Shown here in pieces: positions 22,346 to 31,960 of a stretch of 64,000 bases of DNA. A program made the position numbers and the translations under genes. The notes under the pieces are model-generated. The model saw nothing but the letters and a program-made list of their open reading frames with translations, was not told where the DNA came from and ran no database searches. The DNA is from Whitmania pigra. Lineage: Eukaryota > Annelida > Clitellata > Hirudinida > Haemopidae. Each line of letters starts with the position of its first letter. The stretch's first letter is position 1. The DNA lies in contig JAJTWR010000260.1 in NCBI GenBank assembly GCA_021613335.1, positions 2,049,501 to 2,113,500 on the forward strand, read 5' to 3'.

Positions 22346-22580
22346 CCCAGCAAGCACAAGAAATCGGGACCCGGTCGGGAAAAAAAGCGGGGCCCGCTTC
22401 GGCAGCCTAGCGGGGCCATGCCGGGTTTGGCCGCGGGCACCAGTCGGGTCCCGTGACACGGGTCCCACTCGGGTAGCCCGCCGGGCACCCGCTGGTTTGT
22501 GTCAGTGGGCACCACACGGGCCCCGCATTAGTTGCCCGGCATCATTAAGCACGGGTTGCCCAGCCCAATCCCTACATCAT
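22346..22580. repeat. GC-rich left terminal region of the DUF4806 transposon
   Basis: It begins CCCAGCAAGCAC and is dominated by GGGACCCG, CGGGTCCC, GGGCACC and CGGGTTGCCCAG motifs. The right terminal region (25350-25537) is related in inverted orientation (CCCAGCAAACAC, GGGGACCG, CGGGTTGCCCAG, CGGGACCC). Such sub-terminal repeats usually serve transposase binding. Confidence 0.8.
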
Positions 22581-22658
22581 TAATGACGAGTTTCCCAACA
22601 ATATATGTAAAACTGAAGAATACAAAATTTTGGATTACATCAAGTTTATTGAAAAATT

Positions 22659-22795
22659 TCAGCTGTTATTAATTAAATTAATTCTTTTCCGACTGCCAGC
22701 TCCTCTGTCTCTGGCATTTCCAAACCACTTGTGAAGTTCCAACTCACAATCTTGGCTAGTTGCAGCTGAAGTGCTTGGGTTCCTTTGTACCACCC
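22659..22795 (-). CDS. DUF4806 gene, 3' terminal exon
   Basis: The acceptor attttag at 22796-22801 joins in phase to the previous exon (G + GG). It encodes VVQRNPSTSAATSQDCELEL then HKWFGNARDRGAGSRKRI and stops at 22659-22661. The W-x-x-x-A-x-D-R-x-G-x-R-(R)-x-R ending is usual for DUF4806 proteins of arthropod mobile elements. Confidence 0.75.
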
Positions 22796-22939
22796 CTAAA
22801 ATTTTCCAGATGAAAAGATTAATAAAACTGCTAATCTTATTATTACTCTATAATTAAGTTAAATTAAAATTCAATTTATAGTAGCATCAAACCAAAGTGT
22901 TAATCAACAAAGTTACAAAAAGGAAACCAGTTGACTAAC

Positions 22940-23099
22940 CAAACACAACATTAAACATTTCGGCTTGTCCAAAAGCCTTTTTGCCATGCTGTCCCGACAA
23001 ATTGCACTTTCGACTCATTTCATCCGTCAGCAAATGCTTCATAAGCTTCCGGATGGTGGTCTCAATGTTATGCCCTCCATTGGATGCCAGAGCAGAAAT
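22940..23099 (-). CDS. DUF4806 gene, exon with the domain core
   Basis: A 160-nt exon between ctcaattcag and gttagt, phase 0 in, phase 1 out. It encodes ISALASNGGHNIETTIRKLM then KHLLTDEMSRKCNLSGQHGK and KAFGQAEMFNVVFG. The order G-G, (R/K)-x-x-(M/L)-x-x-L-L-(T/S)-(D/N)-E-(L/M), (W/L)-x-G-x-x-G-K-x-(A)-F matches DUF4806, a domain of unknown function common in arthropod transposon proteins. The frame is undamaged. Confidence 0.85.
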
Positions 23100-23156
23100 C
23101 TGAATTGAGAATTAGAGTCGTTAAACTAATTTTTAAAATGTTGATTTTATACCAAC

Positions 23157-23356
23157 CAATTGGTTTTTAATTCCAACATCCTTTATAAGATCTTCAATGC
23201 TTGCAAATAAGCAATCACTCCGAATTGGCAAACTAATTCCTTCCGGAATTTCAGCATTAGTAACCATGTTGTTTTGCAAGCTCTTTGCAATCATATCAGG
23301 AGATCTCTTAATCATCTGTGGATTTGCTATTAAGAGCCTAATAGCTTCATCCAAAT
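23157..23356 (-). CDS. DUF4806 gene, exon before the domain core
   Basis: 200 nt between acceptor gcttcaaaacag and donor gttggt, phase 2-nt lead in, phase 0 out. It encodes LDEAIRLLIANPQMIKRSPD through EIPEGISLPIRSDCLFASIE and DVGIKNQL. The L-P-(I/L)-x-S-x-x-x-x-x-x-x-(L/I)-E segment is the normal start of DUF4806. The first ~28 bases and the acceptor are included in the 275-bp repeat unit, so this acceptor exists three times in a row. Confidence 0.8.
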
Positions 23357-24150
23357 CTGTTTTGAAGCAACATATCAAGAATGAATATGAATTTAATTGT
23401 CAATAACAATTACCATAACAAGTCTAGCTCACAAAGGGTGTTAGATGTTAATACTTGGGGAGAGGGATGAGGTAATTCTGAGTGATGTGATTGAGGTGAC
23501 TGAGATCGAAATGAAGGAGAATGGTGGACCTGAAACTTCTTTTGAAAGAGGAATTGGCTTATTTATTTGGACATCCTTTGGTTTTCGGAATAATTTAATT
23601 ATTATTAAGAGCCTAATAGCTTCATCCAAATCTGTTTTGAAGCAACATATCAAGAATGAATATGAATTTAATTGTCAATAACAATTACCATAACAAGTCT
23701 AGCTCACAAAGGGTGTTAGATGTTAATACTTGGGGAGAGGGATGAGGTAATTCTGAGTGATGTGATTGAGGTGACTGAGATCGAAATGAAGGAGAATGGT
23801 GGACCTGAAACTTCTTTTGAAAGAGGAATTGGCTTATTTATTTGGACATCCTTTGGTTTTCGGAATAATTTAATTATTATTAAGAGCCTAATAGCTTCAT
23901 CCAAATCTGTTTTGAAGCAACATATCAAGAATGAATATGAATTTAATTGTCAATAACAATTACCATAACAAGTCTAGCTCACAAAGGGTGTTAGATGTTA
24001 ATACTTGGGGAGAGGGATGAGGTAATTCTGAGTGATGTGATTGAGGTGACTGAGATCGAAATGAAGGAGAATGGTGGACCTGAAACTTCTTTTGAAAGAG
24101 GAATTGGCTTATTTATTTGGACATCCTTTGGTTTTCGGAATAATTTAAAA
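23329..24150 (-). repeat. Three tandem copies of a 275-bp unit inside the DUF4806 gene
   Basis: The block containing ATTGTCAATAACAATTACC, GGTGTTAGATGTTAATAC, GGGAGAGGGATGAGG and TTTTGAAAGAGGAATTGGC repeats with exact 275-bp spacing (e.g. 23445, 23720, 23995). No differences are seen by eye in the shared parts. Each unit carries, on the minus strand, a coding-like segment (readable as QSPQSHHSELPHPSPQVL then TSNTLCELDLLW), a donor (gtaattgtt), a 57-bp intron and the acceptor plus first codons of the next exon. Outside the array the left and right junctions differ (TATTAAGAGCC versus TTTAAAATTGC). Confidence 0.95.
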
Positions 24151-24361
24151 TTGCAATTAGCTAAACAGATAAGATATAACAAGTTAAAAAACAAATTTTA
24201 AAACATATAATATTCGCAATATGTTCGAATGGGCATATCGCAGTTTCAATGAAACAACTTCTTCATCACTACTTGAATCTATCCTCCTTTTTGCTCTGTA
24301 AAAAATATTGCTAAAATAAATCCAGTATTGCACACCGTTAGGAATATATCAGTCTTGTATA

Positions 24362-24482
24362 CTTTCTTCTTTTTTTTTCAATGACATCAGTTTCAGAATC
24401 GATGTTCGATGTCTCCTCAGCCAATTTTGTCTTTGCTCTGGCATCCATAACATCATCTGGATCATGAAAAGCAATACACATT
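24362..24482 (-). CDS. DUF4806-type gene, N-terminal segment
   Basis: It reads AFHDPDDVMDARAKTKLAEE then TSNIDSETDVIEKKKKK, closing at a gtatac donor. (D/N)-x-(D)-x-x-(D/E)-A-R-x-K-x-x-x-A-E-E-T-S-(D/N) is the conserved N-terminal stretch of DUF4806 and related transposon proteins. The expected W-containing start before it is missing, so the 5' end appears truncated. A further piece (RIDSSSDEEV) lies after a ttttttacag acceptor near 24255-24290. Confidence 0.65.
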
Positions 24483-24564
24483 TTGTTATATTATTTACAA
24501 ACTATATTTCATTTAGTCCCCTCCAGCCAAAGTTGTGCATTTTATAATTTATTGGTTCCAAGAA

Positions 24565-25031
24565 GAGTTCTAGAATCATTCGGCAAATCAGGAATAACAT
24601 GCTTAAGAACTTTCAATAAGTCTGTTGTGGCTTTATGACAGATATTATTAGACAGCCCAATGAGCAAGCTCTTCAGTTATGTTAAACTCATAAGTTTCAA
24701 GCTTTGGATCTTCCAAATCCCTTTCTTCTCCTGAATAATGATTTAGATCTTCCAAACCCATTTCTTCTTCTGAATTTTGGAAACTAATGGACCACGTATC
24801 CTCATCAAATTGTCGATGTAATTCATCGTCAACTGACTCTAATACTCTCTGGCTTACGGTATCGACTGAATTTCTAAAACTAGAAACATTATTTATATCC
24901 GTATTGGAGCATGAAGGAATATGCTCAACGTTAACATAAGCATCAGTTTTCAACTGATTCATAATTTCTTCAACTCGTCTAGCTAATTGACGTCTTTTAG
25001 TTCTCTCTGAAACGTATAGCGATAAACTCAT
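24565..25031 (-). pseudogene. Transposase-like N-terminal exon with frameshift
   Basis: From the ATG at 25031: LYVSERTKRRQLARRVEEIM, an acidic stretch with two similar tandem pieces (EEEMGLEDLNHYS / EERDLEDPKLE), then ELAHWAV and a stop. One base off frame it continues NNICHKATTDLLKVLKHVIP then DLPNDSRTLLGTN. The (S)-x-R-T-x-x-R-R start and the W-A-x-x-x-N-I-x-H-x-A-x-x-x-L-L-x-(I/V)-L...L-P-x-D-(S/A/P)-R-T-L-L block together are the N-terminus of a large arthropod/cnidarian transposase group that I cannot name. The frameshift near 24648 and the missing downstream catalytic part mean it is dead or reduced. Confidence 0.65.
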
Positions 25032-25543
25032 GTTGCAGAAAATTTTATCGTTGCTTAATCTTCTTCCTAAAGCAAATGTGCCAAAAATGCAATTATTAAG
25101 TTGATTAACTCACTTCTTCGGCGTTCAACTCGTTCGACTGAGAGCGCTTGTATCGTTGAATTAGGTAACAAATCAACAATGAATCCAATTTTACCCGCGC
25201 TGTTGTATATAATGAAACTAGTTATACATAACTAAACAATTTTACAAACAGAGTAATTGCAAGGATTCACTAAATGTTTACATTATAAATAAAATATGAA
25301 ATATCATTAATTATGAATAAAATTTATTTTATACATATACACATTATTTTCCGGCGGGGATAAGCCACTGGGCTATGCTCGGGACCCTTGTGGGCTCTTT
25401 GGCATATTAATGAGTTTCTTTCCCCTACGGGTCCCGTACCTATCCCGAGACTTTGCCCGAAAGTAACCCGCTGAACTGGGCAAACTGGGCAACCCGCCTT
25501 CAGACCGCACGGTCCCCACCTGGCGGTGTTTGCTGGGCTGGTA

Positions 25544-25618
25544 TAGAATCCGAAGAGATGGAGTAGTACTTTGATTTCTTAAATCGAGAAATGGTTTTTC
25601 CGAGAACTTGTTCACCCA
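25544..25618 (-). pseudogene. ZMYM1-like hAT transposase, piece between two inserts
   Basis: It reads GEQVLGKTISRFKKSKYYSI then SSDSIPD, the well-known (K)-x-(K/A)-(Y/F)-(Y/F)-S-I-S-x-D-S-(T/I)-P-D block. It is directly followed, across the 3.2-kb transposon, by GHIDQLTL at 22339 and below. Together with 22029-22339 and 26937-27260 it is one gene cut by two transposons. Confidence 0.88.
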
Positions 25619-25694
25619 TTAACTCTTGCCTAAGGGGGAGGGGGGGGTAAGTGTACCCCAAAGTTTTTTTTGAAATCCTAGAATCGCTTCAATT

Positions 25695-25750
25695 ATTGTC
25701 CAAATCATCTCAGTCATGCAACGGATTATATCAAATAAATAAATAAACAA
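25695..25750 (+). mobile_element. SINE 3' tail inside the piggyBac remnant
   Basis: CCAAATCATCTCAGTCATGC, AACGGATTATATCAAATAA and an AAATAAATAAA run form the 3' end of the window's SINE family; no tRNA head precedes it. Confidence 0.7.
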
Positions 25751-26079
25751 TTCAATTATCTTTATTATGTGATAATATAATCTGTATATTTTTGATAAGT
25801 ACGAAAAATCTCTTTTGCGCGAAAGATCAAAAGATAGGCAATAAAGTTACGGACAGTCATATTCACAAGCGTTATTTTTTTTTAGCAATAAGAATAACAT
25901 ATAACACACGTAATATACTATTACATTTGTAAATATAAGTTTGCATGACAATAACTCCGCATCTGACACCAGCTATTATTTTATTTAAAAATAAAAATTT
26001 CACATATGTAAGTGTCCTGACTGTGAATGATAGTGTTATTTATTTTATTTTGTCGCGTTATTTTGTGTCATAGAAGTGT

Positions 26080-26360
26080 GTTTATGCTTTCTGTGCTTGG
26101 TCAGATCATGAACCAAATTACATTTCTCCAGCAGCCAGCTGAAGATTTGGTGAAGCCATTGATAGCTGCAAGAGCAAGAAACCCTGTCGGAATTCAAGAA
26201 TCAATTCTTGCAGCCATAAACATGTTCGTTCTTATTGAGCATTCTGTCTTGCAAAGCGCAAGACATAAGAACTATTGGAAGATGCGATGTCTGTGCTCGT
26301 GGTCAAGACCGCAAAAGCCGCTCAAAGTGTGATAATTGAAAAAAACGGTGAACTTTCAGT
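26080..26360 (+). pseudogene. piggyBac transposase C-terminus remnant
   Basis: One frame gives FLQQPAEDLVKPLIAARARN. Another, after a frameshift, gives RCDVCARGQDRKSRSKCDN, the Cys-rich C-terminal finger typical of piggyBac transposases (C-x2-C...K-x-x-x-x-C-x-x-C). The catalytic region is absent. Confidence 0.8.
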
Positions 26361-26936
26361 TACAACTTGTGGGGCAATATGATAAACTAAATAAAAGTAA
26401 AAATAAAGCAAAAAGTGGGGGAAATGTGAAAAAAAGAAGAAAACATGAAATTTAAATGTTATTAGCAATAGCTGAAACTGTAACAGTATTTATTGATACT
26501 GATATTAATAATATAAAATGAGAGTTTTTGTATTATTAGTGTTACGAAACATTCGTATCTGATTTAGTACATATCATGATAACTAATAAATAATCATTTA
26601 CGAATAAATGTTGGAAAATATTATTTTTAGTTAAATAAGTATAAAATATTAGCATTTATTTATTTTAAAACGAATAACTTTAATAAGACACAACCCTTTT
26701 GCAAAGAATTTAATCACAGCAGTTCCATGTTTATAAGCATTGCTGTATGGCGATATGGAATAAATGTTCTATGAAAAATATGCTATTATATTATCTCAAC
26801 CTGTGCAGAGTTGTAAATTACATGCAAATTAGTTTTGTTAAAAAAACTTTCGCTTGACGCTCAGTAACAATAAATTTTTGGGGTACAGTTTGGGGTAAAA
26901 CTAGAAGTTTTTTTACCTTAGGCATCCAAGGGTTAA

Positions 26937-27260
26937 ACTCATTAATTATTGTAGATGACAGATTGCCGTGATTGGCTTCTGCACTATCAGCCTTCAATTC
27001 TATATGTTCTTCAAATGGACTTACTTCTGTGTCAGGATCCAGTCATTTCTGCTGGAGCATCTTCAGGCTGATCAAATTCTGCAAATTCACCACTCCTTTC
27101 TGACAATTGCATTGCTTGAACCGTGAAGAAGTGGTCCAGTTTTCTTAACTTTGCTGCTTTTGCTGATGATTTCATTGCTGCTTCCTTCCCTTAACTTCTT
27201 TTAGGAGCCCCAGACTCCCAAGTTCTTCTGCGATTCTTGTTTTTGTCTCTATCATGCTGG
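26937..27260 (-). pseudogene. ZMYM1-like hAT transposase, N-terminal part
   Basis: On the minus strand it reads AAMKSSAKAAKLRKLDHFF, then RSGEFAEFDQPEDAPAEM and HGNLSSTII. A basic (K)-x-x-x-L-x-K-(L)-D-x-F-F start is usual for this transposase group. The long middle domain between this and the SKYYSI block is missing, so part was deleted before the two transposons inserted. Confidence 0.7.
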
Positions 27261-27329
27261 TAATCTGAAAATAAACGAAATTACAATATGCGGAGTGATT
27301 GAAAGTAACTCCCTATTTTTAAATATTTC

Positions 27330-27757
27330 TATTTTAATTTCTTATAAAAAGATAGCCAGTTGTCGACTTTTTCCATTTTTGGTACCACCTGCTGCGAATC
27401 GCTGTACTCAACAATGAAATTTATAAAATCAAAACACCAAGCTGTAACTAGTAATCAACATCTGATAGAACATCTTCGTACCTCAACTACAAACTATCAA
27501 CCAGATTTAAAGAAACTCTCCGGTTCAAAAGCTTCTCAGCATAGCCAGGACAATTAATGTTCAAAAGAACTTATAAAGGAGTGACTTTTATTAATAAATA
27601 TTTACATATTGAAATGTCTATTAATGACATAAACGTTATCATGCATATGATATATGTTACCGATTGGGGTCGCGACTCATAGTGGTTCAATGCGGCTCGC
27701 AGCAATTAAAAAATTTTCAAAAGTGGCTCTCAGGTTCCTACGGTCTGGCCACCCTTG
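27330..27757 (+). pseudogene. GTF2IRD2-like hAT C-terminus with terminal end
   Basis: STFSIFGTTCCESLYSTMKF and SNQHLIEHLRTSTTNYQPDL match the F-G-(S/T)-T-(Y)-x-C-E-x-x-(F/Y)-S-x-M-K-x-x-K-S-K and L-x-E-x-L-R-x-(A/S)-(T/S)-(S/T)-x-Y-(Q/T)-P-D block of GTF2IRD2/FAM200-type hAT transposases. Downstream, 27662-27757 carries GGGGTCGCGACTC-like text and ends GTGGCTCTCAGG...TCTGGCCACCCTTGG, the matching hAT end (inverse of CAAGGGTGGCCAGAC). Confidence 0.85.
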
Positions 27758-27840
27758 GCATAAACTGTCAGAAAATTGTGACCAAAATTTGTTAAGCTGC
27801 ATAATTTTTGAATCCAAGTAATTATAAAATCTATCATTTG

Positions 27841-27950
27841 CAGTGGTGGGAAAAGTTAACTAAAAAGTTACTAACTAATAGTTTAACTATTTTTTAGTTA
27901 CAGGAAAAGTTTAACTAAAACAGTTTATTTACTAAAATTTTTAAACTTGT
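27841..27950. mobile_element. Solitary hAT end
   Basis: CAGTGGTGGGAAAAGTTAAC followed by repeated AGTTA/TTAACT motifs is a typical hAT terminus with sub-terminal repeats. No partner end was found. Confidence 0.6.
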
Positions 27951-28539
27951 AAAATTTTTGTTATTTTTCTATGGTTTGGAATGACCTAACCATTGCTTAT
28001 GATCTTTTTGATTGCGGTGTGTTAGAGATCTATATTTAAATGCCAATAATATGCCATCTTTTGACGATATCTCAAATATCTCTCCAATCTCATCAGGAAA
28101 AAATCTAAAATTTTATGTTATGTAAAGTGCTTCCAAAATTAGGTTTCAAATTTTCAAACTTAGTAAAAAATTTCAAGAATGTGCCCAAAACTGATAAAAA
28201 GTAAACGTCAAAAGTCAATCATAACAGTAACATTTTTTTACACAAAACGTTATCTAATACGAAATTGTGTTTCCTTTTTTTTCTATTATTTCAGAACATT
28301 TTTTGTCCATTGACAAAATTAATTTTTGTATAAAGTCTGCTTTATAAACTAATTCGATTTTGGCCCTCCGCGATTTTAAATAAAATAAATTATACCAAAA
28401 TAATTATCAAACATTCCTCTTAAAATAACACTTTATTCTCAACGGTGAAGAACAATGAATAATGAACAGAACAAGCACCATATAAAAAAAACTCATTGAA
28501 ATCCCATTGAAGAAATCGGAATTAAAATTAGGGTAGACA

Positions 28540-29240
28540 ATTGAAACCTGGGAAGACTGCATCCTGGAAAAGCTCACAGACTTTGGAACTAGAGTGAGAG
28601 CAACAGCAGCAGGTGAATTAATTTATTGTGATGCTTGTGGTTCTTTAGAAATGCCATAATTCAAAGGATGCCGATATTTTTTGATTTAATTTTGATGACT
28701 TTTTTGATGATACCGTCGGTGTTTCATGAAAAAAAAATTAGAGGTCGGTTCAAAATAAGAAGAGATGCTTGCAGAAGCTAGAACTTCTGAAATCAAGGTC
28801 AAAGAGCTAATGAGTGACAATGGTTTTGAATTTGAAAATGAAAAAAATTAGGAAGATTATATGCTTCATAAGCAGCATGGAGTTAAGCAGAAGCACTCCA
28901 GAAACTTCGCTACAGAATGGACGTGCTGAGAGAAAAAATAGGACTCTTATTGAAGCTGCAAAGATGCTTTGGGCTGCATTATTCACTACGACAGCTTATG
29001 TCATAAGACAAAAGTTGTTGAGGGAAAGTCCCCATTTAAATTATGGTTTGGCAAATAAAGAATTTAGAGGTGGTAGGAATGACTTGTTATGCTCACATTA
29101 CTGAACAAAACAGGGAAAAGCTTGATAAAAAAAGCTCTCAAGTGCGTATTAATTATATAATGCATGGATACAATGGAGATTATTCTCATAGGCATAAAGC
29201 TACTGAAGATCTAGTTTCTTGTTATTCCGTCTTGGAGCTC
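28540..29240 (+). pseudogene. Ty1/copia integrase fragment
   Basis: Broken frames give AAGELIYCDACGSLEMP (first catalytic Asp), KVKELMSDNGFEFENE (second Asp), LQNGRAERKNRTLIEAAKML (catalytic Glu) and CYAHITEQNREKLDKKSSQ. These are the copia integrase core and GKP-region blocks in order. Several frameshifts and a deletion make it non-functional. No LTRs were recognised. Confidence 0.88.
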
Positions 29241-30079
29241 CGAAATGTTTTTCTCCTTTCAGTTTCGGTCCTTTGATTCTCTCTTTGATTAAGAGATGGC
29301 GGGTATGAAAGGCACTTGTTGGCCTTCTGATGCCGATCGTTTGCTTTTCGTCTAATGATTCAACAACATCGAACAACGTATTCGAAACTGCCTTTCTAAG
29401 AACTGACACATACATATCTCGACGCAATATTGAATTGCTGGTGGAACAGATTTCCGGCATTATATTCAAATGTGTTTCTACCTAGGTTAGGAACAGTCCT
29501 GCCATCAGATGTTTTTTTATTTTTCCAATTCTTCACAAAATGAAGAATAACTGTCACAAGATGAATTGTCGGGTATAGGTCATAATAAAAATGTGCCATT
29601 TGTCTTATATGACAATATAATTATTACTACAATGCGTTTATTATTTTTACTATTAGAATAATTATATTTTTAATTATTGTAATATTTCTTCAAAGTTATG
29701 TCAAGAATTAAGTATTAAGTAACATATAATACATAACAAGAATATGAGATTATTAGGATCAGGAACCACAATTCCCAAATGTATAAAAATCCGTTCATTT
29801 CGACGAAAGTTTTTATAACGCTCTTGCAATTTATATAATCGCATTGGACGTCATTTCTGTACCACGTGTTAGGTTACAAACACGTTCCTGAAAATTTGTC
29901 ATATAACTGATGCAGTCGAAAAGGCGTCGCGTGTTGAGCGAAGCGAAACTCACAACACTCAAAACAACAATGAACTTGGCAAGTACAACCGGTACTTTAT
30001 TTTTCTAGTTCTCTTGACAGTGGCATAGCGAATAAGTTGTCGTAGTCGAGTGGACTATTGCAACTATTGCATTTGCTCT
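29241..30079. other. Unassigned, open minus-strand frames
   Basis: Two overlapping minus-strand frames (29200-29469 and 29396-29599) are longer than expected in AT-rich DNA but resemble no family I know. The rest is AT-rich, with a CpG-richer patch near 29900-30000. Confidence 0.3.
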
Positions 30080-31960
30080 ATTGCAAACTGCAAAATTTTC
30101 ACCATGTATCGACATAAATCCGACGCCTTAAAGCGCAAAGAAAGAGCCGGAAAAAAAATCAAAGAACAAAAAACAGCAAAGAACACTGCTCAACCTTGGC
30201 TTTACATCACAGCTTCCCGATGGGGTCAAGACTGTTGACCAAGAAACTACCGCAGACCAGAATTCTGTTCAAAATGAATCTGACATAGACAATTCTGCGG
30301 TCGATAATTTTACCGCTATCGCTCCTACATTGTCTGACACTAAGGCTACAGCTGTACTGTACTTGCCACTCGCAGTCGATATCATCACGCCTACCATTAC
30401 CGATGGTATCGCTGTCGAAGATAACGACATTAGGTCATTTAGCAGACTTTCTCACAACTGAACAAGTAGCTGTGCATAGAGGCCCAGACAAACATCCCTA
30501 TCAATTTCCATGCGATCATTCTGGTCCCATCTTCAGTGCTTCGTGAAAACTTCAAACTGGCGAAACTACACCTCGAGATTGGTTAGTGTGGAGTAAAGCA
30601 AAGCAGTCGCTATACTGCTTTCCTTGCCGCCCGTTCAGCAAACTCCCACAAGCTAGTCGATCAAATCTGGCGCCTGCACCTAGCCATAGCGTGAACGACA
30701 CATGGAAGAAACTGCACGTCAAAATTTCTGAACATGAGCGCGCCAGCAGCCACAAACAATGCTAAATGCAATGGCGACAGCTGCAGAAGTCGTTGACTGG
30801 AGGTTCAACTATTGATGCGCTCATGCTGGAGCAATATGAGTGGTTAGTACAAAGGCGCTCAAGCAATTATACTAAAGAATAATGTTCTCACTTTGTGGAT
30901 GCCTTAGTTTGACCGAGTGCTGTCAAATTGAAATTGTACAATCTCTTCAGCAGCAGTCCGCAGAGATGGGAAATTTTAACTAGTAGCATCGGATGCTCTC
31001 TTCACAATCTGTCAGAAACGCGCTGGTCGGCTCGTGTCAATAGTATTAAACCTTTCGCAGCGCATTTGCCAGATATAATTATCGCAATTAGTCAAGTGCA
31101 GGAACCGAATTTGACATCAGAGACTCGATCTTATGTAGCTGGCATGATTTCATACCTGTCTTCGTTCGAATCAATTCTGATGGCATCGATGTGGTTGAAA
31201 ATTTTAACAGCTATCAAATTTAGAAATTTGCTGCAGTCAAGAGAAGCAACTCTTTATGTCGAAGTTGCAAATATTCGTGACCTCATTGGTGACTTAAAAC
31301 TACTTCGATCCAAATGGGATGAGGCATTGTCTGAAAGCAAACTTGTCGCCGAGAGCTGCGGTGTTGAATAGTTCCTGTGTTCATCAGAGACAAAAAACGA
31401 AGATGACAATTGCCAGACAGAACAATTCTGGACAACAATAATGATCCGCAGGAACACTTCAAGCGTTCCGTTTTCTACGTCGTGATCGACAGCGTCATTG
31501 CGAATTTAACAACACGATAGAATCGGCGAAGAATTTCGACGAATTAGAAATATCATGATATGAACACAAAAGATGCACTCTTTATCGCAGCCAAGAACCT
31601 GGCAGATAAATATGTTATTATTATAGATTTAATAACAACTTGTTGGAGCATCTGGAAATTATACACGTTGCAAACCTCGGACAGAAAAGCCTGTCCATTT
31701 GACTTGCTGAACCGTCTACACACTTTGAAAATATGTTTCCAAACTTTGTAATTATGCTACGTATCTTCTGCACTCTTCCGGTTACCGTTGCTCAAGCAGA
31801 ACGATCTTTCAGCACATTGGCCCGAGTTAAAATTGTTCTGAGATCGACAATGTGTCAAGATTACAACAATATAATTGAACTGTTTTCAAGCATAATTACA
31901 TCGTTATTAAGAACTTGTTTAACTTATCTCCGTCGGCACACAAATTTGTACACGTAAACG
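30080..31960 (+). pseudogene. ZMYM1-like hAT transposase gene, nearly full order, frameshifted
   Basis: Blocks appear in the family order. Basic start YRHKSDALKRKERAGKKIKE (about 30105). TTF-type finger region DWLVWSKAKQSLYCFPCRPF (about 30577) and HERASSHKQC. LYNLFSSSPQRWEILTSS and SETRWSARVNSIKPF (30931-31060). A helical domain follows to 31371, then the C-terminal dimerisation motif LPVTVAQAERSFSTLARVK with LRSTM (31770-31850). Several stops and shifts and a gap around 30300-30480 mean it cannot make protein. It is separate from the ZMYM1-like copy at 22-27 kb and lies on the opposite strand. Terminal repeats were not identified. Confidence 0.88.

Larger units (their letters stand above)
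22346..25537 (-). mobile_element. 3.2-kb DNA transposon carrying a DUF4806 gene, unknown superfamily
   Basis: Left end CCCAGCAAGCACAAG and right end (other strand) CCCAGCAAACACCGC are terminal inverted repeats. Both flanks carry CTGGTA (22340-22345 and 25538-25543), a 6-bp target duplication. The first and last ~200 bp are strikingly GC-rich (22365-22580 and 25350-25537), with related GGGACCCG and CGGGTTGCCCAG motifs, unlike the AT-rich interior. Inside, on the minus strand, lie a transposase-like N-terminal exon, a KAEETS-type exon, a triplicated 275-bp block and three good DUF4806 exons. No catalytic core is visible, so it is either non-autonomous or uses an unrecognised enzyme. It sits inside a decayed hAT coding sequence. 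Confidence 0.9.
25623..26932 (+). mobile_element. piggyBac remnant with TTAA target duplication
   Basis: Ends are CTCTTGCCTAAGG on the left and, inverted, CCCTTGGATGCCTAAGG on the right. Each is flanked by TTAA (25619-25622 and 26933-26936), the obligatory piggyBac target site. Sub-terminal GTACCCCAAA motifs are also inverted at both ends. At 1.3 kb it retains only the 3' end of a transposase and has itself received a SINE tail. Confidence 0.88.

Noticed and set aside
22206..22583. Frames across the GC-rich left end of the DNA transposon
   Set aside because: Low stop frequency there follows from high GC; the region is a terminal repeat.
23133..23700. Plus-strand frames in the triplicated block
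   Set aside because: The minus strand carries the splice sites and the DUF4806 frame; the plus frames are antisense.
23329..24150. CRISPR-like direct repeats
   Set aside because: Units are 275 bp, without short repeats and variable spacers, and lie in an animal transposon gene.
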